Source: Promethearchaeota archaeon (GTDB lineage: Archaea > Asgardarchaeota > Lokiarchaeia > Sigynarchaeales > SOKP01). Taken from it: a stretch of DNA of 13,508 nucleotides. Shown piece by piece: positions 1-6,347 of the stretch. Where the stretch lies: NCBI GenBank assembly GCA_004524425.1, contig SDNN01000061.1, positions 1-13,508 on the forward strand, given 5' to 3'. Both the position numbers and the translations under genes were made by a program. The stretch's first letter is position 1; each line of letters starts with the position of its first letter. Below the pieces are notes generated by a model. That model searched no databases, was not told where the DNA came from, and saw only the letters and a program-made list of their open reading frames with translations.

Positions 1-190
1 GCTACTAATAAATAAAAGGCAAATCTTCAATTTTTATAATAATTATTGAAATTTTCGATATTATCTAAATATAGGTCTTAAAATTAATAATACGATAAAT
101 CGTCAGTCTATCTGAATAACATAAGGTAATATTAATCAAAAAAAGGAGATAAAAATATCGCATATTGTTTTAAAAAATTGGGAAAAAAAA

Positions 191-1003
191 ATGAATGAAG
201 ATGTTCAGGTAATTAAGCACTTTAATTATTCGAAAAGTGATTTTGTAAATCCTATTGCCATTATTGGCTGTCCTGGTATAGCAGATATAGGAAAGTTTGC
301 TTTAGATTCGTTAGTGGGGCAATTAAAAGCCAAGAATTATATGGATATCATTTTTGATGAATATCCGGCAGGAGCAATAGTCGACGACAGCTTATTGGCG
401 GCACCTAAAGCAGAAATTTTGATTTGGAAAGATCCAAAAAAAATGAGAGATATACTCTTAATAACGGCTGATGCCCAAAGTCTAACTCCAAAAGGGATCT
501 ATAAAATATCAAATTTTTTAACTGAAATTATAGCAGAATGTGGAGTTAAATTAGTTATTTCTCTAGGTGCTTACCCCTTGAGTAGTCAAAAGCTCCAAAG
601 CAAGATTCCAAAGATTTATATAACTGCTACGAATCGAGACCTTCTAGAAAAATTTTTAATAAAAAATCATTGTGAAAAAATCAATAAAGGGGTAATCATT
701 GGTGCGAATGGATTGATTCCTACATTAGCAAAAGCTAGATTTAATATTGATGGATTAGTTTTTCTTGCTGAGACAGATAATTTAGCAATGATAAATGAAG
801 ACATTACTGATCTAAAGGCATCAATTGCATTATTGGATATGGTTAAGAAATCCTTTACTTTGCCAATTAAAAAGAAATATTCCTTAGAAAATATCGACGA
901 CATTTCTAAAAATCTCCAGGATAAAAAAGAAAAACTAGAAAAAGACCTTGAGATATTTAAATTCATTGATACAGATGAAAAAAGAAAGTCATTATATATT
1001 TGA
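191..1003 (+). CDS. PAC2-family proteasome assembly chaperone (PbaA/PbaB-like)
   Basis: A 270-residue protein of the PAC2 (DUF75) superfamily, whose archaeal members PbaA and PbaB help assemble or bind the 20S proteasome in the cytoplasm. Visible family features are P-x4-G-x-P-G-I at residues 21-30, a central strand-rich segment with LGAYP near 125-129, and a G-A-N-G-L-I-P segment near 171-177 followed by FLAET near 191-195, all in the expected order and spacing. A lysine- and glutamate-rich, probably helical tail starts near residue 230. The last three residues are Leu-Tyr-Ile, which fits the hydrophobic-Tyr-X (HbYX) signature that proteasome-binding proteins insert into alpha-ring pockets. 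The ATG at 191 has only a weak GGGA upstream. A much better SD (AAGGAGAT, 143-150) lies further up, with an open in-frame extension but no AUG, so the true start could be earlier. The family call is secure. Chaperone versus other PAC2 role is inferred. Confidence 0.85.
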   Translation: MNEDVQVIKHFNYSKSDFVNPIAIIGCPGIADIGKFALDSLVGQLKAKNYMDIIFDEYPAGAIVDDSLLAAPKAEILIWKDPKKMRDILLITADAQSLTPKGIYKISNFLTEIIAECGVKLVISLGAYPLSSQKLQSKIPKIYITATNRDLLEKFLIKNHCEKINKGVIIGANGLIPTLAKARFNIDGLVFLAETDNLAMINEDITDLKASIALLDMVKKSFTLPIKKKYSLENIDDISKNLQDKKEKLEKDLEIFKFIDTDEKRKSLYI

Positions 1004-1103
1004 TTTTTTATAAAATATCCTTTTTCTTTGATTCTATATTAAGAATTTATAATAATCCTTTTAGAGAATAGCATAAGGAAAAGCATTTATCAAATTTAAT
1101 TAG

Positions 1104-1118
1104 CGAAAAATATTTTAA
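1104..1118 (+). promoter_or_regulatory. BRE/TATA promoter of rpo12
   Basis: CGAAAAA (1104-1110) followed by TATTTTAA (1111-1118) matches an archaeal BRE plus TATA box. Its centre is about 28 nt before the rpo12 ATG at 1143, so the transcript would be leaderless or nearly so. No SD precedes that ATG. Confidence 0.5.
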
Positions 1119-1142
1119 TCATGATAAATTGCATAGCTTAGC

Positions 1143-1292
1143 ATGAAATACGTATGTGCCAGAAAAAGTTGCAGGAAAGAAGTCAGTAAAAAAGAATTAA
1201 ATGCACTTCCCGGCATTAAATGTTCACACTGTGGTTTTCGAATATTATACAAAAAAAGACCGGATGTTATTAAAAGAATTAAAGTTCGGTAA
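1143..1292 (+). CDS. rpo12: DNA-directed RNA polymerase subunit Rpo12 (RpoP)
   Basis: A 49-residue zinc-ribbon subunit of archaeal RNA polymerase, equivalent to eukaryotic RPB12, which bridges the Rpo3/Rpo10/Rpo2 platform. It begins MKYVCARKSC, continues with LPGIKCSHCGFRILYKKRP and ends in a basic KRIKVR tail. The second knuckle, C27-x2-C30-G, followed by a YKKRP segment is characteristic of Rpo12/RPB12. The first knuckle is C5-x4-C10, two residues longer than the usual C-x2-C. A TATA box 28 nt upstream and the absence of an SD suggest leaderless expression. It converges with tfb on the opposite strand, so two core transcription genes lie end to end. The identification is confident because length, motif order and the basic C-terminus all fit. 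Confidence 0.92.
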   Translation: MKYVCARKSCRKEVSKKELNALPGIKCSHCGFRILYKKRPDVIKRIKVR

Positions 1293-1294
1293 GT

Positions 1295-1320
1295 ACTTTT
1301 TTTAAAAAGTAATTCTTTTT
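1295..1320. terminator. Shared terminator-like hairpin between rpo12 and tfb
   Basis: A perfect 7-bp inverted repeat, ACTTTTT (1295-1301) and AAAAAGT (1304-1310), has a 2-nt loop and is followed by TTCTTTTT on the + strand. It sits just after the rpo12 stop and between two convergent genes, where it could end transcription from both sides. The stem is all A/T apart from its end pairs, so the T-tracts may matter more than the hairpin. Confidence 0.4.
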
Positions 1321-1339
1321 AATTTTAAATGCTCTAAAT

Positions 1340-2278
1340 TTACTTAATTTCCACTTTCATTAAGGTATTTTGATCTACTTTTAAATGTGAAACAAGTTCT
1401 TTATAGCGATTACGTATGGTTGCTTCAGTCACTCCAGCTGTTAATGAAATTTCTCTCTGAGTTCTTCGTTCGCCTTCTTCCATCGCAGCGACATATAATG
1501 CTGCTCCAGCCAATCCTGTTGGTGCTTTTCCTGCAGTGAGTCGAAACTTTCTCGCTAATTTTAAAATTTCAGCTGCGCGATTTTGAGTACTCCCCGATAA
1601 ATTCAATTCAGCACAAAACCTTGGAATGAAATTTATAGGAGAAGAGACTTTTATATTAATTCTAAGTTCGTTAATTATTAATCTATAACATCGGGCTACT
1701 TTCTTCTTATCCACCGAGGCAAATTCAATAAAATCATCCAATGTTTTAGGAATGTTATTTAATCTACATGCCGCATAGACTGAAGCGATGAGCATTGCTT
1801 CTATGGATCTCCCTCGGATGAGATTTTTATTGACCATTTTTCTATATATGTGGGCGGAGGATTCCTTAATATCTTTTGATAAATTTAATTGAGATGCGAA
1901 TCGATCTAATTCATTCATGGCATAGGCCAGATTCCTATCTATTGATTTATTTGTTCTTGTTCTAATATGCCACTTTCTCAACCTATATACTTCGGCCTTC
2001 ATTTTAGGGCTAATAGATTTTCCATAAGCATCTTTATTTTTCCAACCTATAATGGTTGAAAGCCCCTTATCATGAAGAGTGAGAGTGGCAGGAGCTCCTA
2101 CCCTCACTTTATTTTTAGCCTCTTCTGAAGAGAATGCCCTCCATTCAGGTCCAGAATCTATGATTTTCTGGGATAGGACTAATCCGCATGTGTTACATAT
2201 GATTTCGGCTCTTGATTCATCTAAAATTAGATTTTTATTTCCACATTCCGGACATAAGTTTGAAATCTCTTCCGACAT
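1340..2278 (-). CDS. tfb: Transcription initiation factor B (TFB/TFIIB)
   Basis: The archaeal homologue of TFIIB, which binds TBP-TATA complexes, reads the BRE and recruits RNA polymerase. From the ATG at 2278 it has 312 residues. An N-terminal zinc ribbon has C9-x2-C12 and C28-x2-C31. The B-reader/linker follows with GPEWRAF, RVGAP, HDKGLST and RLRKWHIR. Two cyclin repeats fill the rest, and the second ends in a helix-turn-helix (TQREIS...VTEATIRNRYKEL) that would contact the BRE. An ATG 54 nt further upstream (2332) is in frame, but it overlaps a TATA-like box. The 18 residues it would add look unlike any TFB N-terminus, and the 2278 start puts the zinc ribbon where the family has it. AAGGGTTGAT lies about 8 nt before this start. 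Whether this is the only TFB cannot be told from the window. Confidence 0.95.
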   Translation of the reverse strand: MSEEISNLCPECGNKNLILDESRAEIICNTCGLVLSQKIIDSGPEWRAFSSEEAKNKVRVGAPATLTLHDKGLSTIIGWKNKDAYGKSISPKMKAEVYRLRKWHIRTRTNKSIDRNLAYAMNELDRFASQLNLSKDIKESSAHIYRKMVNKNLIRGRSIEAMLIASVYAACRLNNIPKTLDDFIEFASVDKKKVARCYRLIINELRINIKVSSPINFIPRFCAELNLSGSTQNRAAEILKLARKFRLTAGKAPTGLAGAALYVAAMEEGERRTQREISLTAGVTEATIRNRYKELVSHLKVDQNTLMKVEIK

Positions 2279-2332
2279 ATTAATATCAACCCTTATAAAA
2301 ATCTCTTCTCTATGGTCTATAATTAATATCAT

Positions 2333-2349
2333 AAATTTAAATGTTTGCG
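2333..2349 (-). promoter_or_regulatory. BRE/TATA promoter of tfb
   Basis: On the minus strand CGCAAACA (2349-2342) precedes TTTAAATTT (2341-2333), a BRE-TATA-like arrangement. Initiation about 25 nt downstream would fall near 2312. That excludes translation from the ATG at 2332 and leaves a leader of roughly 30 nt before the ATG at 2278. Confidence 0.45.
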
Positions 2350-2570
2350 TTTTTCTAATTGTTCAGTTAATAATTCTTATTATTAATTTCATTGTATTTA
2401 TGAAAAATACGTGAAATTTTATCAGAATATTTTTGTCGGAAGGTAAAACCATAAAATCATCATTTTGATAACTTCATTTATTTCTATTCGTTGAGGAATA
2501 AGATTCTTAAACCACGATCTAATCAATTTTATAATAAATTTAAGGTTTGAATTATTTTTATAATAAAAAT

Positions 2571-2584
2571 CTTTTAATTTTTTC
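2571..2584 (+). promoter_or_regulatory. TATA-like box before the zinc-finger gene
   Basis: CTTTTAATTTTTTC is centred about 25 nt before the ATG at 2602, and no SD precedes that ATG. This fits a leaderless archaeal transcript. The whole stretch is AT-rich, so the exact box is uncertain. Confidence 0.35.
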
Positions 2585-2601
2585 ACATACTTGTTTAATC
2601 A

Positions 2602-3066
2602 ATGCGACAATATTATAAGGCTCATGGAAAACATTGTTTTCTTAGATCTTTCAAAACAAAGTGCCCATCATGCGGTGCAGATGTCTTATATTGGGAATGT
2701 GTTCATGGATGTAAAGTATTTTTTGATTATCCTCCGTATGGTAAATTGATTAAACATAAATGCAAAAATTATTCGGGAAAAAAATTACAAAACCGTTATC
2801 CCGTTATTATAAAAAAACCAAAAGGCTTATTGGAAGAATCTTCCCCGAGTTGTCCCTCTTGTGGAAAAATTTTCAAAACTGAAAGGGATCTAAAGAACCA
2901 TCTCATAAATTCAAATCATAAAGATGAACTTCATGAAGAGTTTTTAAAGAACAGAATACCTATTGAAAGATACAACCTTAAAAAATTAGCTAAGAAAAAT
3001 TATGACGTGAAAGCAAGATATAAACCAATATTTGGGAAGATTAATATTAAAAAAAGGAATAAATAG
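2602..3066 (+). CDS. Two-module zinc-binding protein with a classical C2H2 finger
   Basis: A 154-residue basic protein of unknown function. The N-terminal module holds H11, C12, C21-x2-C24, C33, C37, H52 and C54, a cysteine- and histidine-rich segment around WECVHGCKVFFDYPPYGK that probably binds one or two zinc ions. The second module at 84-106 is a textbook C2H2 finger: C84-x2-C87-x12-H100-x5-H106, with F91 and L97 near the usual hydrophobic-core positions. The C-terminal 45 residues are lysine/arginine-rich, ending IKKRNK, and could contact nucleic acid. It is divergent from tfb across a 323-bp gap and on the same strand as the Roadblock-like gene, 111 bp upstream of it. DNA, RNA or protein binding are all possible, and I do not recognise a characterised homologue. 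The coding call is strong because the motifs are internally consistent. Confidence 0.85.
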   Translation: MRQYYKAHGKHCFLRSFKTKCPSCGADVLYWECVHGCKVFFDYPPYGKLIKHKCKNYSGKKLQNRYPVIIKKPKGLLEESSPSCPSCGKIFKTERDLKNHLINSNHKDELHEEFLKNRIPIERYNLKKLAKKNYDVKARYKPIFGKINIKKRNK

Positions 3067-3119
3067 ATTTTTATCAATAAATTTTTAATACTACTTTTAT
3101 AATTATATTTATAAAAAAA

Positions 3120-3174
3120 TTTAAATCTAAGATATTTATTATTGATGTATAGTAAATAAAAATAGGAAAAGGTT
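3120..3174 (+). promoter_or_regulatory. Promoter and ribosome binding site of the Roadblock-like gene
   Basis: A TATA-like TTTAAAT (3120-3126), preceded by an A-run that could serve as BRE, lies about 55 nt before the ATG at 3178. AAAAGGTT (3167-3174) is an SD at suitable spacing. Together they predict a short leader of about 25-30 nt. Confidence 0.4.
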
Positions 3175-3177
3175 AAA

Positions 3178-3780
3178 ATGCCAGTAGATCCCGAAACTGC
3201 CGCCTATAATTTAATGCAATCTGAACCAACTATAATTGCTGTTGCTGTAATAAAAGGAAATGATATAATTTATTCGACAGATAATTGGGACATTAGTGCT
3301 GATCTTGGAAGAGTCCTGTCAAGCTGGGCATCCATGAATTCACAATTTATAATGATTTCGGGAGTAAAGTATTCAATGCTTCAATGTACCACTGAAAGAC
3401 TAGTAGCTACTTCTATAAGAGGTGAAGGTCATATTGTTGGGGCAAAAGATGAAGAGCATAAAATTATTGGTTATGTAGAACCTGATGGCCCAATGAACGC
3501 CGCATACATGGACACGGCAAGAGCTTTATCAAGCCTCAGTTCTACTGGACCATACTTGGACGAAACTGCAGAATTAGGCACGGTAAGTGCTGGACCCGCT
3601 CCTTCTGCACCCAGCGTCGATCCTCAATTAAGAGGTGAAATTCAAGCCTTTTTAGATTGGATTAACGATGCTGATGGTCTATCGGGATACATCAATTACT
3701 ATTTACAGCAAAATAATGAACAAATTATTTCTGAATTATCAAAAATATATACCAAATTAAGGTCTATTTTCGGTGTTTGA
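3178..3780 (+). CDS. Roadblock/LC7-like domain protein with C-terminal helical extension
   Basis: A 200-residue protein. Residues 8-120 follow the Roadblock/LC7 pattern: a short helix, a strand pair (IIAVAVIKGNDIIYST), a long helix (ISADLGRVLSSW), strands FIMISGVKYSML and RLVATSIR, a strand pair HIVGAKDEEHKIIGYV, and a closing helix (YMDTARALSSL). Such domains dimerise and serve as platforms or GTPase regulators (MglB, Ragulator, dynein light chains) and are expanded in Asgard archaea next to many small GTPases. A Gly/Ala/Pro/Ser linker (134-148) joins this to a predicted helical tail (150-198). No GTPase gene is in the window. It appears monocistronic, with its own promoter, an SD and a terminator-like hairpin after the stop. 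The assignment comes from the predicted order of strands and helices rather than a diagnostic motif. A profilin- or longin-like alpha/beta fold is the main alternative. Confidence 0.6.
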   Translation: MPVDPETAAYNLMQSEPTIIAVAVIKGNDIIYSTDNWDISADLGRVLSSWASMNSQFIMISGVKYSMLQCTTERLVATSIRGEGHIVGAKDEEHKIIGYVEPDGPMNAAYMDTARALSSLSSTGPYLDETAELGTVSAGPAPSAPSVDPQLRGEIQAFLDWINDADGLSGYINYYLQQNNEQIISELSKIYTKLRSIFGV

Positions 3781-3784
3781 GCTC

Positions 3785-3802
3785 AGAGGTCACCCTCTTT
3801 TT
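3785..3802 (+). terminator. Intrinsic-terminator-like hairpin after the Roadblock-like gene
   Basis: A perfect 5-bp stem AGAGG (3785-3789) / CCTCT (3794-3798) has a TCAC loop and runs into a T-tract (3798-3802). It begins 5 nt after the stop codon. It is GC-rich compared with its surroundings, so it stands out. Confidence 0.55.
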
Positions 3803-3970
3803 GACTATTTAAACAATATAATGGATTTATCATTATCAAAATTACAAGAATTTTTTATAAACAAATCACCAAAAATAATAGCTTCGGATTTCTAACCATA
3901 CCGAATTTATGTTTATTTAAAAAAATTAGTACTTTCTCTTACTGAATTATAATAATCAAGCTATCGGTAA

Positions 3971-3980
3971 ATTTATAATT
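3971..3980 (+). promoter_or_regulatory. TATA-like box before the ArgC/LysY gene
   Basis: ATTTATAATT is centred about 26 nt before the ATG at 4002, with GGTAA just upstream as a possible BRE. The position fits a leaderless transcript starting at that ATG and argues against the in-frame TTG at 3993. Confidence 0.4.
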
Positions 3981-4001
3981 TGTATATAATTATTGACCAT
4001 C

Positions 4002-5078
4002 ATGAATGTTGGAGTTATTGGAGCGAGTGGTTATGCAGGTGGAGAGGCGGTTAGGTTATTGAGTTATCATCCCCATGTGAAAATAACCTATATAACTTCT
4101 CGTAGATTAATATCAAAATATTTTCATTCTATTTATCCTAATTTGCGAAATGTATTAGACTTAAAATTTGAAGAATATACATTAGAAGCGGCAAAGGAGA
4201 AATGTGATATCATATTTCTAGCAATACCTCATGGGGTTTCACAAAACTTTGTTCCGGATCTATTGGAAGTAGGTTTGAAAGTTATTGATTTGAGTGCCGA
4301 TTATAGAATAAAAGATCAAAACATTTATCAGCACTATTATAAGAAAAAACATGTGAGCCCAGAATACATCTCAGAATCTGTTTATGGTTTGCCTGAACTC
4401 CATCGTGGAGAGATAAGAAAGGCAAATTTAGTGGCAGTTGCTGGATGTCATGCTGCAAGTGCAATTTACGGGTTATATCCCTTAATAAAGGATAACCTAA
4501 TTCAGGTGAATAATATTATAATTGATTCTAAAACAGGGTCTTCTGGTTCAGGAGCGGGATATGGTGAAACTACCCATCATCCAGTTAGAGCAAACAGTAT
4601 TCGCCCATATAAGATGACGGGTCACAGACATACGGCAGAGATTGAACAAGAATTAAATTTAGCGTTGGAAAAGAAAAGTAAATCGAATGAGAAAGTCAAG
4701 GTGGGATTTTCCGCACACGCCGTGAATTTAGTCAGGGGAATTCTCTCCACTTCACATGTCTTTTATGATGACTCAATAAATATGGAGGAGAAGATGCTAT
4801 TTAAGGCTTACAGAAACGCTTATAATGATGAACCATTTGTTAGATTAATTAATCAGAAAATTGGAACTTTTAGATTACCGGATCCCAAAATCATTGCGGG
4901 TACTAATTATGTTGATGTAGGATTCCAACTTGATGATCACATGAATAGAATAGTAGTCTTATGCGCTCTTGATAACTTAGTTAAAGGCACTGCTGGGAAT
5001 GGAATTCAATGCATGAACATTATGTGTGATTTTCCCGAAACATCTGGGCTTGAATTTCCGGGATATTACCCTTCATGA
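4002..5078 (+). CDS. argC: N-acetyl-gamma-glutamyl-phosphate reductase or LysW-dependent counterpart (ArgC/LysY)
   Basis: An NADPH-dependent semialdehyde dehydrogenase of 358 residues that reduces an acyl phosphate to the semialdehyde in arginine or LysW-carrier lysine/arginine biosynthesis. The N-terminal Rossmann motif is G7-A-S-G10-Y-A-G13. IPHG near 75-78 and DLSADYR near 97-103 are family hallmarks. The catalytic cysteine is C149 in AVAGCHAASAIYGLYP, and the catalytic histidine lies in GHRHTAEIEQEL near 207-218. The sequence reads AGCHA where bacterial ArgC usually has PGCYPT, and RPYKMTGHRHTAEI resembles LysY-type proteins. A LysW-linked substrate, as in Sulfolobus and Thermus, is therefore plausible, but no lysW, lysZ/argB or lysJ/argD is present here to settle it. 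The ATG at 4002 was chosen over a TTG at 3993 because the Rossmann strand starts immediately and a TATA box sits 26 nt upstream. The gene seems monocistronic. Confidence 0.9.
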   Translation: MNVGVIGASGYAGGEAVRLLSYHPHVKITYITSRRLISKYFHSIYPNLRNVLDLKFEEYTLEAAKEKCDIIFLAIPHGVSQNFVPDLLEVGLKVIDLSADYRIKDQNIYQHYYKKKHVSPEYISESVYGLPELHRGEIRKANLVAVAGCHAASAIYGLYPLIKDNLIQVNNIIIDSKTGSSGSGAGYGETTHHPVRANSIRPYKMTGHRHTAEIEQELNLALEKKSKSNEKVKVGFSAHAVNLVRGILSTSHVFYDDSINMEEKMLFKAYRNAYNDEPFVRLINQKIGTFRLPDPKIIAGTNYVDVGFQLDDHMNRIVVLCALDNLVKGTAGNGIQCMNIMCDFPETSGLEFPGYYPS

Positions 5079-5129
5079 ATAAATTAGAGTAGTAATGTCA
5101 TAAACCGTTTATACTTTCAACCCTTCTAA

Positions 5130-5360
5130 TTATATTAGAAAATAAATCAGAAATGCGATAAGAATGGGAATGAAAAGTAACAAGCATAAAAAGCCAAGGA
5201 AACTATTTCTCCATTTTACATGGTTATTTGGATTTAAAATCATTCCACAGTTGGGACAATTCAGTTGATTGATCTCTTTAATTTCTGCATTACAATTATA
5301 ACAAAAATTAGGTTCATTTGTTTTTTCTGAAAAGGCGTCTGACAATTTAAGACTTTCCAA
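5130..5360 (-). CDS. Small zinc-ribbon protein with C-terminal membrane helix
   Basis: A 76-residue protein without an assigned function. The soluble N-terminal half contains a zinc ribbon, C20-x2-C23 and C35-x2-C38-G, with few basic residues. Residues 53-76 form a single strongly hydrophobic helix at the very C-terminus, so the protein is probably tail-anchored with the ribbon in the cytoplasm. No ATG lies before the ribbon. The start is taken as TTG at 5360, after which MESLKLSDAF reads sensibly. It is convergent with the ArgC/LysY gene (51 bp between stops) and divergent from ADH synthase. The four-cysteine pattern and terminal helix make a chance open frame unlikely. Zinc-ribbon membrane proteins of this size are frequent in archaea and mostly uncharacterised. 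Confidence 0.65.
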   Translation of the reverse strand: MESLKLSDAFSEKTNEPNFCYNCNAEIKEINQLNCPNCGMILNPNNHVKWRNSFLGFLCLLLFIPILIAFLIYFLI

Positions 5361-5484
5361 AATGATTTTCTTTTTTTTTATTATATAAACATGTTTTTTT
5401 AATTATACTTTTACTAAAATTGATATTTCTTGATAATTATAGTTAAATTAAAAACTTGAATTCTATTAAATAAATATAATCGAA

Positions 5485-5492
5485 AGAGATGA
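5485..5492 (+). promoter_or_regulatory. Ribosome binding site before a probable CTG start of ADH synthase
   Basis: AGAGATGA resembles the SD core and ends 7 nt before the CTG at 5500. There is no AUG at this distance in the reading frame. An out-of-frame ATG at 5489 meets a stop after one codon. Confidence 0.4.
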
Positions 5493-5499
5493 AATAAAA

Positions 5500-6309
5500 C
5501 TGTCTGGATATATTGGTAAGAGCATAAGATTAGAAAGAATTATGGATCGGGAAACTGGAAGGATGGTTATTGTGCCCATGGATCATGGGCTTACTGTAGG
5601 ACCAATAAAAGGTATCGAAGGTAATTTGGGAGATGTGGTAAACAAAATAGCATTGGGGGGCGCTAATGCCGTGTTAGGGCATATAGGAATCCCCTTATAT
5701 GCTCATAGAGGATATGGCCCCGATATCGGATTAATTCTACATTTATCAGGATCCACATCTTTAAGCCCCTTGTCTAATTATAAAGTATTAGTAAATACCG
5801 TTTTAGAGGCCGTTAAATTAGGTGCTGATGGAGTATCACTTCACGTGAATATTGGGACTCAATCTGACCCTGAAATGCTTGAAACCTTAGGAACTGTATC
5901 GAGAGAATGTAGAGAATTCGGCATGCCGCTTCTAGCAATGATGTATCCGAGGGGTGAAAATATAGAAGATGAGTACGAGGTGGAAGTAGTTAAGATAGCT
6001 GCAAGAGTAGCTGCTGAGTTGGGGGTTGATATCGTTAAAACTAATTGGACAGGAGATCCAGACTCTTTTAAAGAAGTCGTAAAAGGATGCATGGCCCCTG
6101 TGATAATAGCAGGCGGAGAAAAAATGGGGGTTAAAGGAATATTAGAAATTACTGAGCAATCTGTAAGCGTTGGAGGTGCTGGTGTGGCTTATGGAAGAAA
6201 TGTATTTCAAGCAAGAGATCCAACAAAGTTTGTAAGAGCTTTGAGCTTAATTGTTCATAAAAACTATGATGCTGAAGAGTCCATCAGAGAAACAGGACTT
6301 TTAATCTGA
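5500..6309 (+). CDS. 2-amino-3,7-dideoxy-D-threo-hept-6-ulosonate (ADH) synthase / DhnA-type class I aldolase
   Basis: A TIM-barrel class I aldolase that in archaea makes ADH for the alternative route to 3-dehydroquinate and the aromatic amino acids. Counting from CTG at 5500 it has 269 residues, close to the M. jannaschii enzyme. Motifs are VPMDHG with D28, [16 protein letters not shown] with Y149, and the Schiff-base lysine K180 in [14 protein letters not shown]. The Y149-to-K180 spacing of 31 equals that of MJ0400 (Y153, K184). IAGGEK and AYGRNVFQ are the phosphate-binding loops. The first in-frame ATG (5542) would remove [13 protein letters not shown], which matches the conserved GK-x-x-RL-x-RI start of this family, so translation probably begins earlier, at CTG 5500. 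Fructose-1,6-bisphosphate aldolase of the DhnA type is the alternative, but MYPRG favours ADH synthase. The partner 3-dehydroquinate synthase II is not in the window. The next gene starts 38 nt downstream. Confidence 0.82.
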   Translation: MSGYIGKSIRLERIMDRETGRMVIVPMDHGLTVGPIKGIEGNLGDVVNKIALGGANAVLGHIGIPLYAHRGYGPDIGLILHLSGSTSLSPLSNYKVLVNTVLEAVKLGADGVSLHVNIGTQSDPEMLETLGTVSRECREFGMPLLAMMYPRGENIEDEYEVEVVKIAARVAAELGVDIVKTNWTGDPDSFKEVVKGCMAPVIIAGGEKMGVKGILEITEQSVSVGGAGVAYGRNVFQARDPTKFVRALSLIVHKNYDAEESIRETGLLI

Positions 6310-6347
6310 ATTTCACTTAACTGACGATTAAGATTATTATAGGAAGA

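Noticed and set aside
26..50. Inverted repeat TTCAAT...ATTGAA near the left edge.
   Set aside because: A 6-bp A/T-dominated stem with a 13-nt loop is expected by chance at this base composition, and no T-tract or gene end ties it to termination.
667..966. Long minus-strand frame inside the PAC2 gene.
   Set aside because: It lies wholly antisense to a gene with clear family motifs, is serine- and phenylalanine-rich and looks like a shadow frame.
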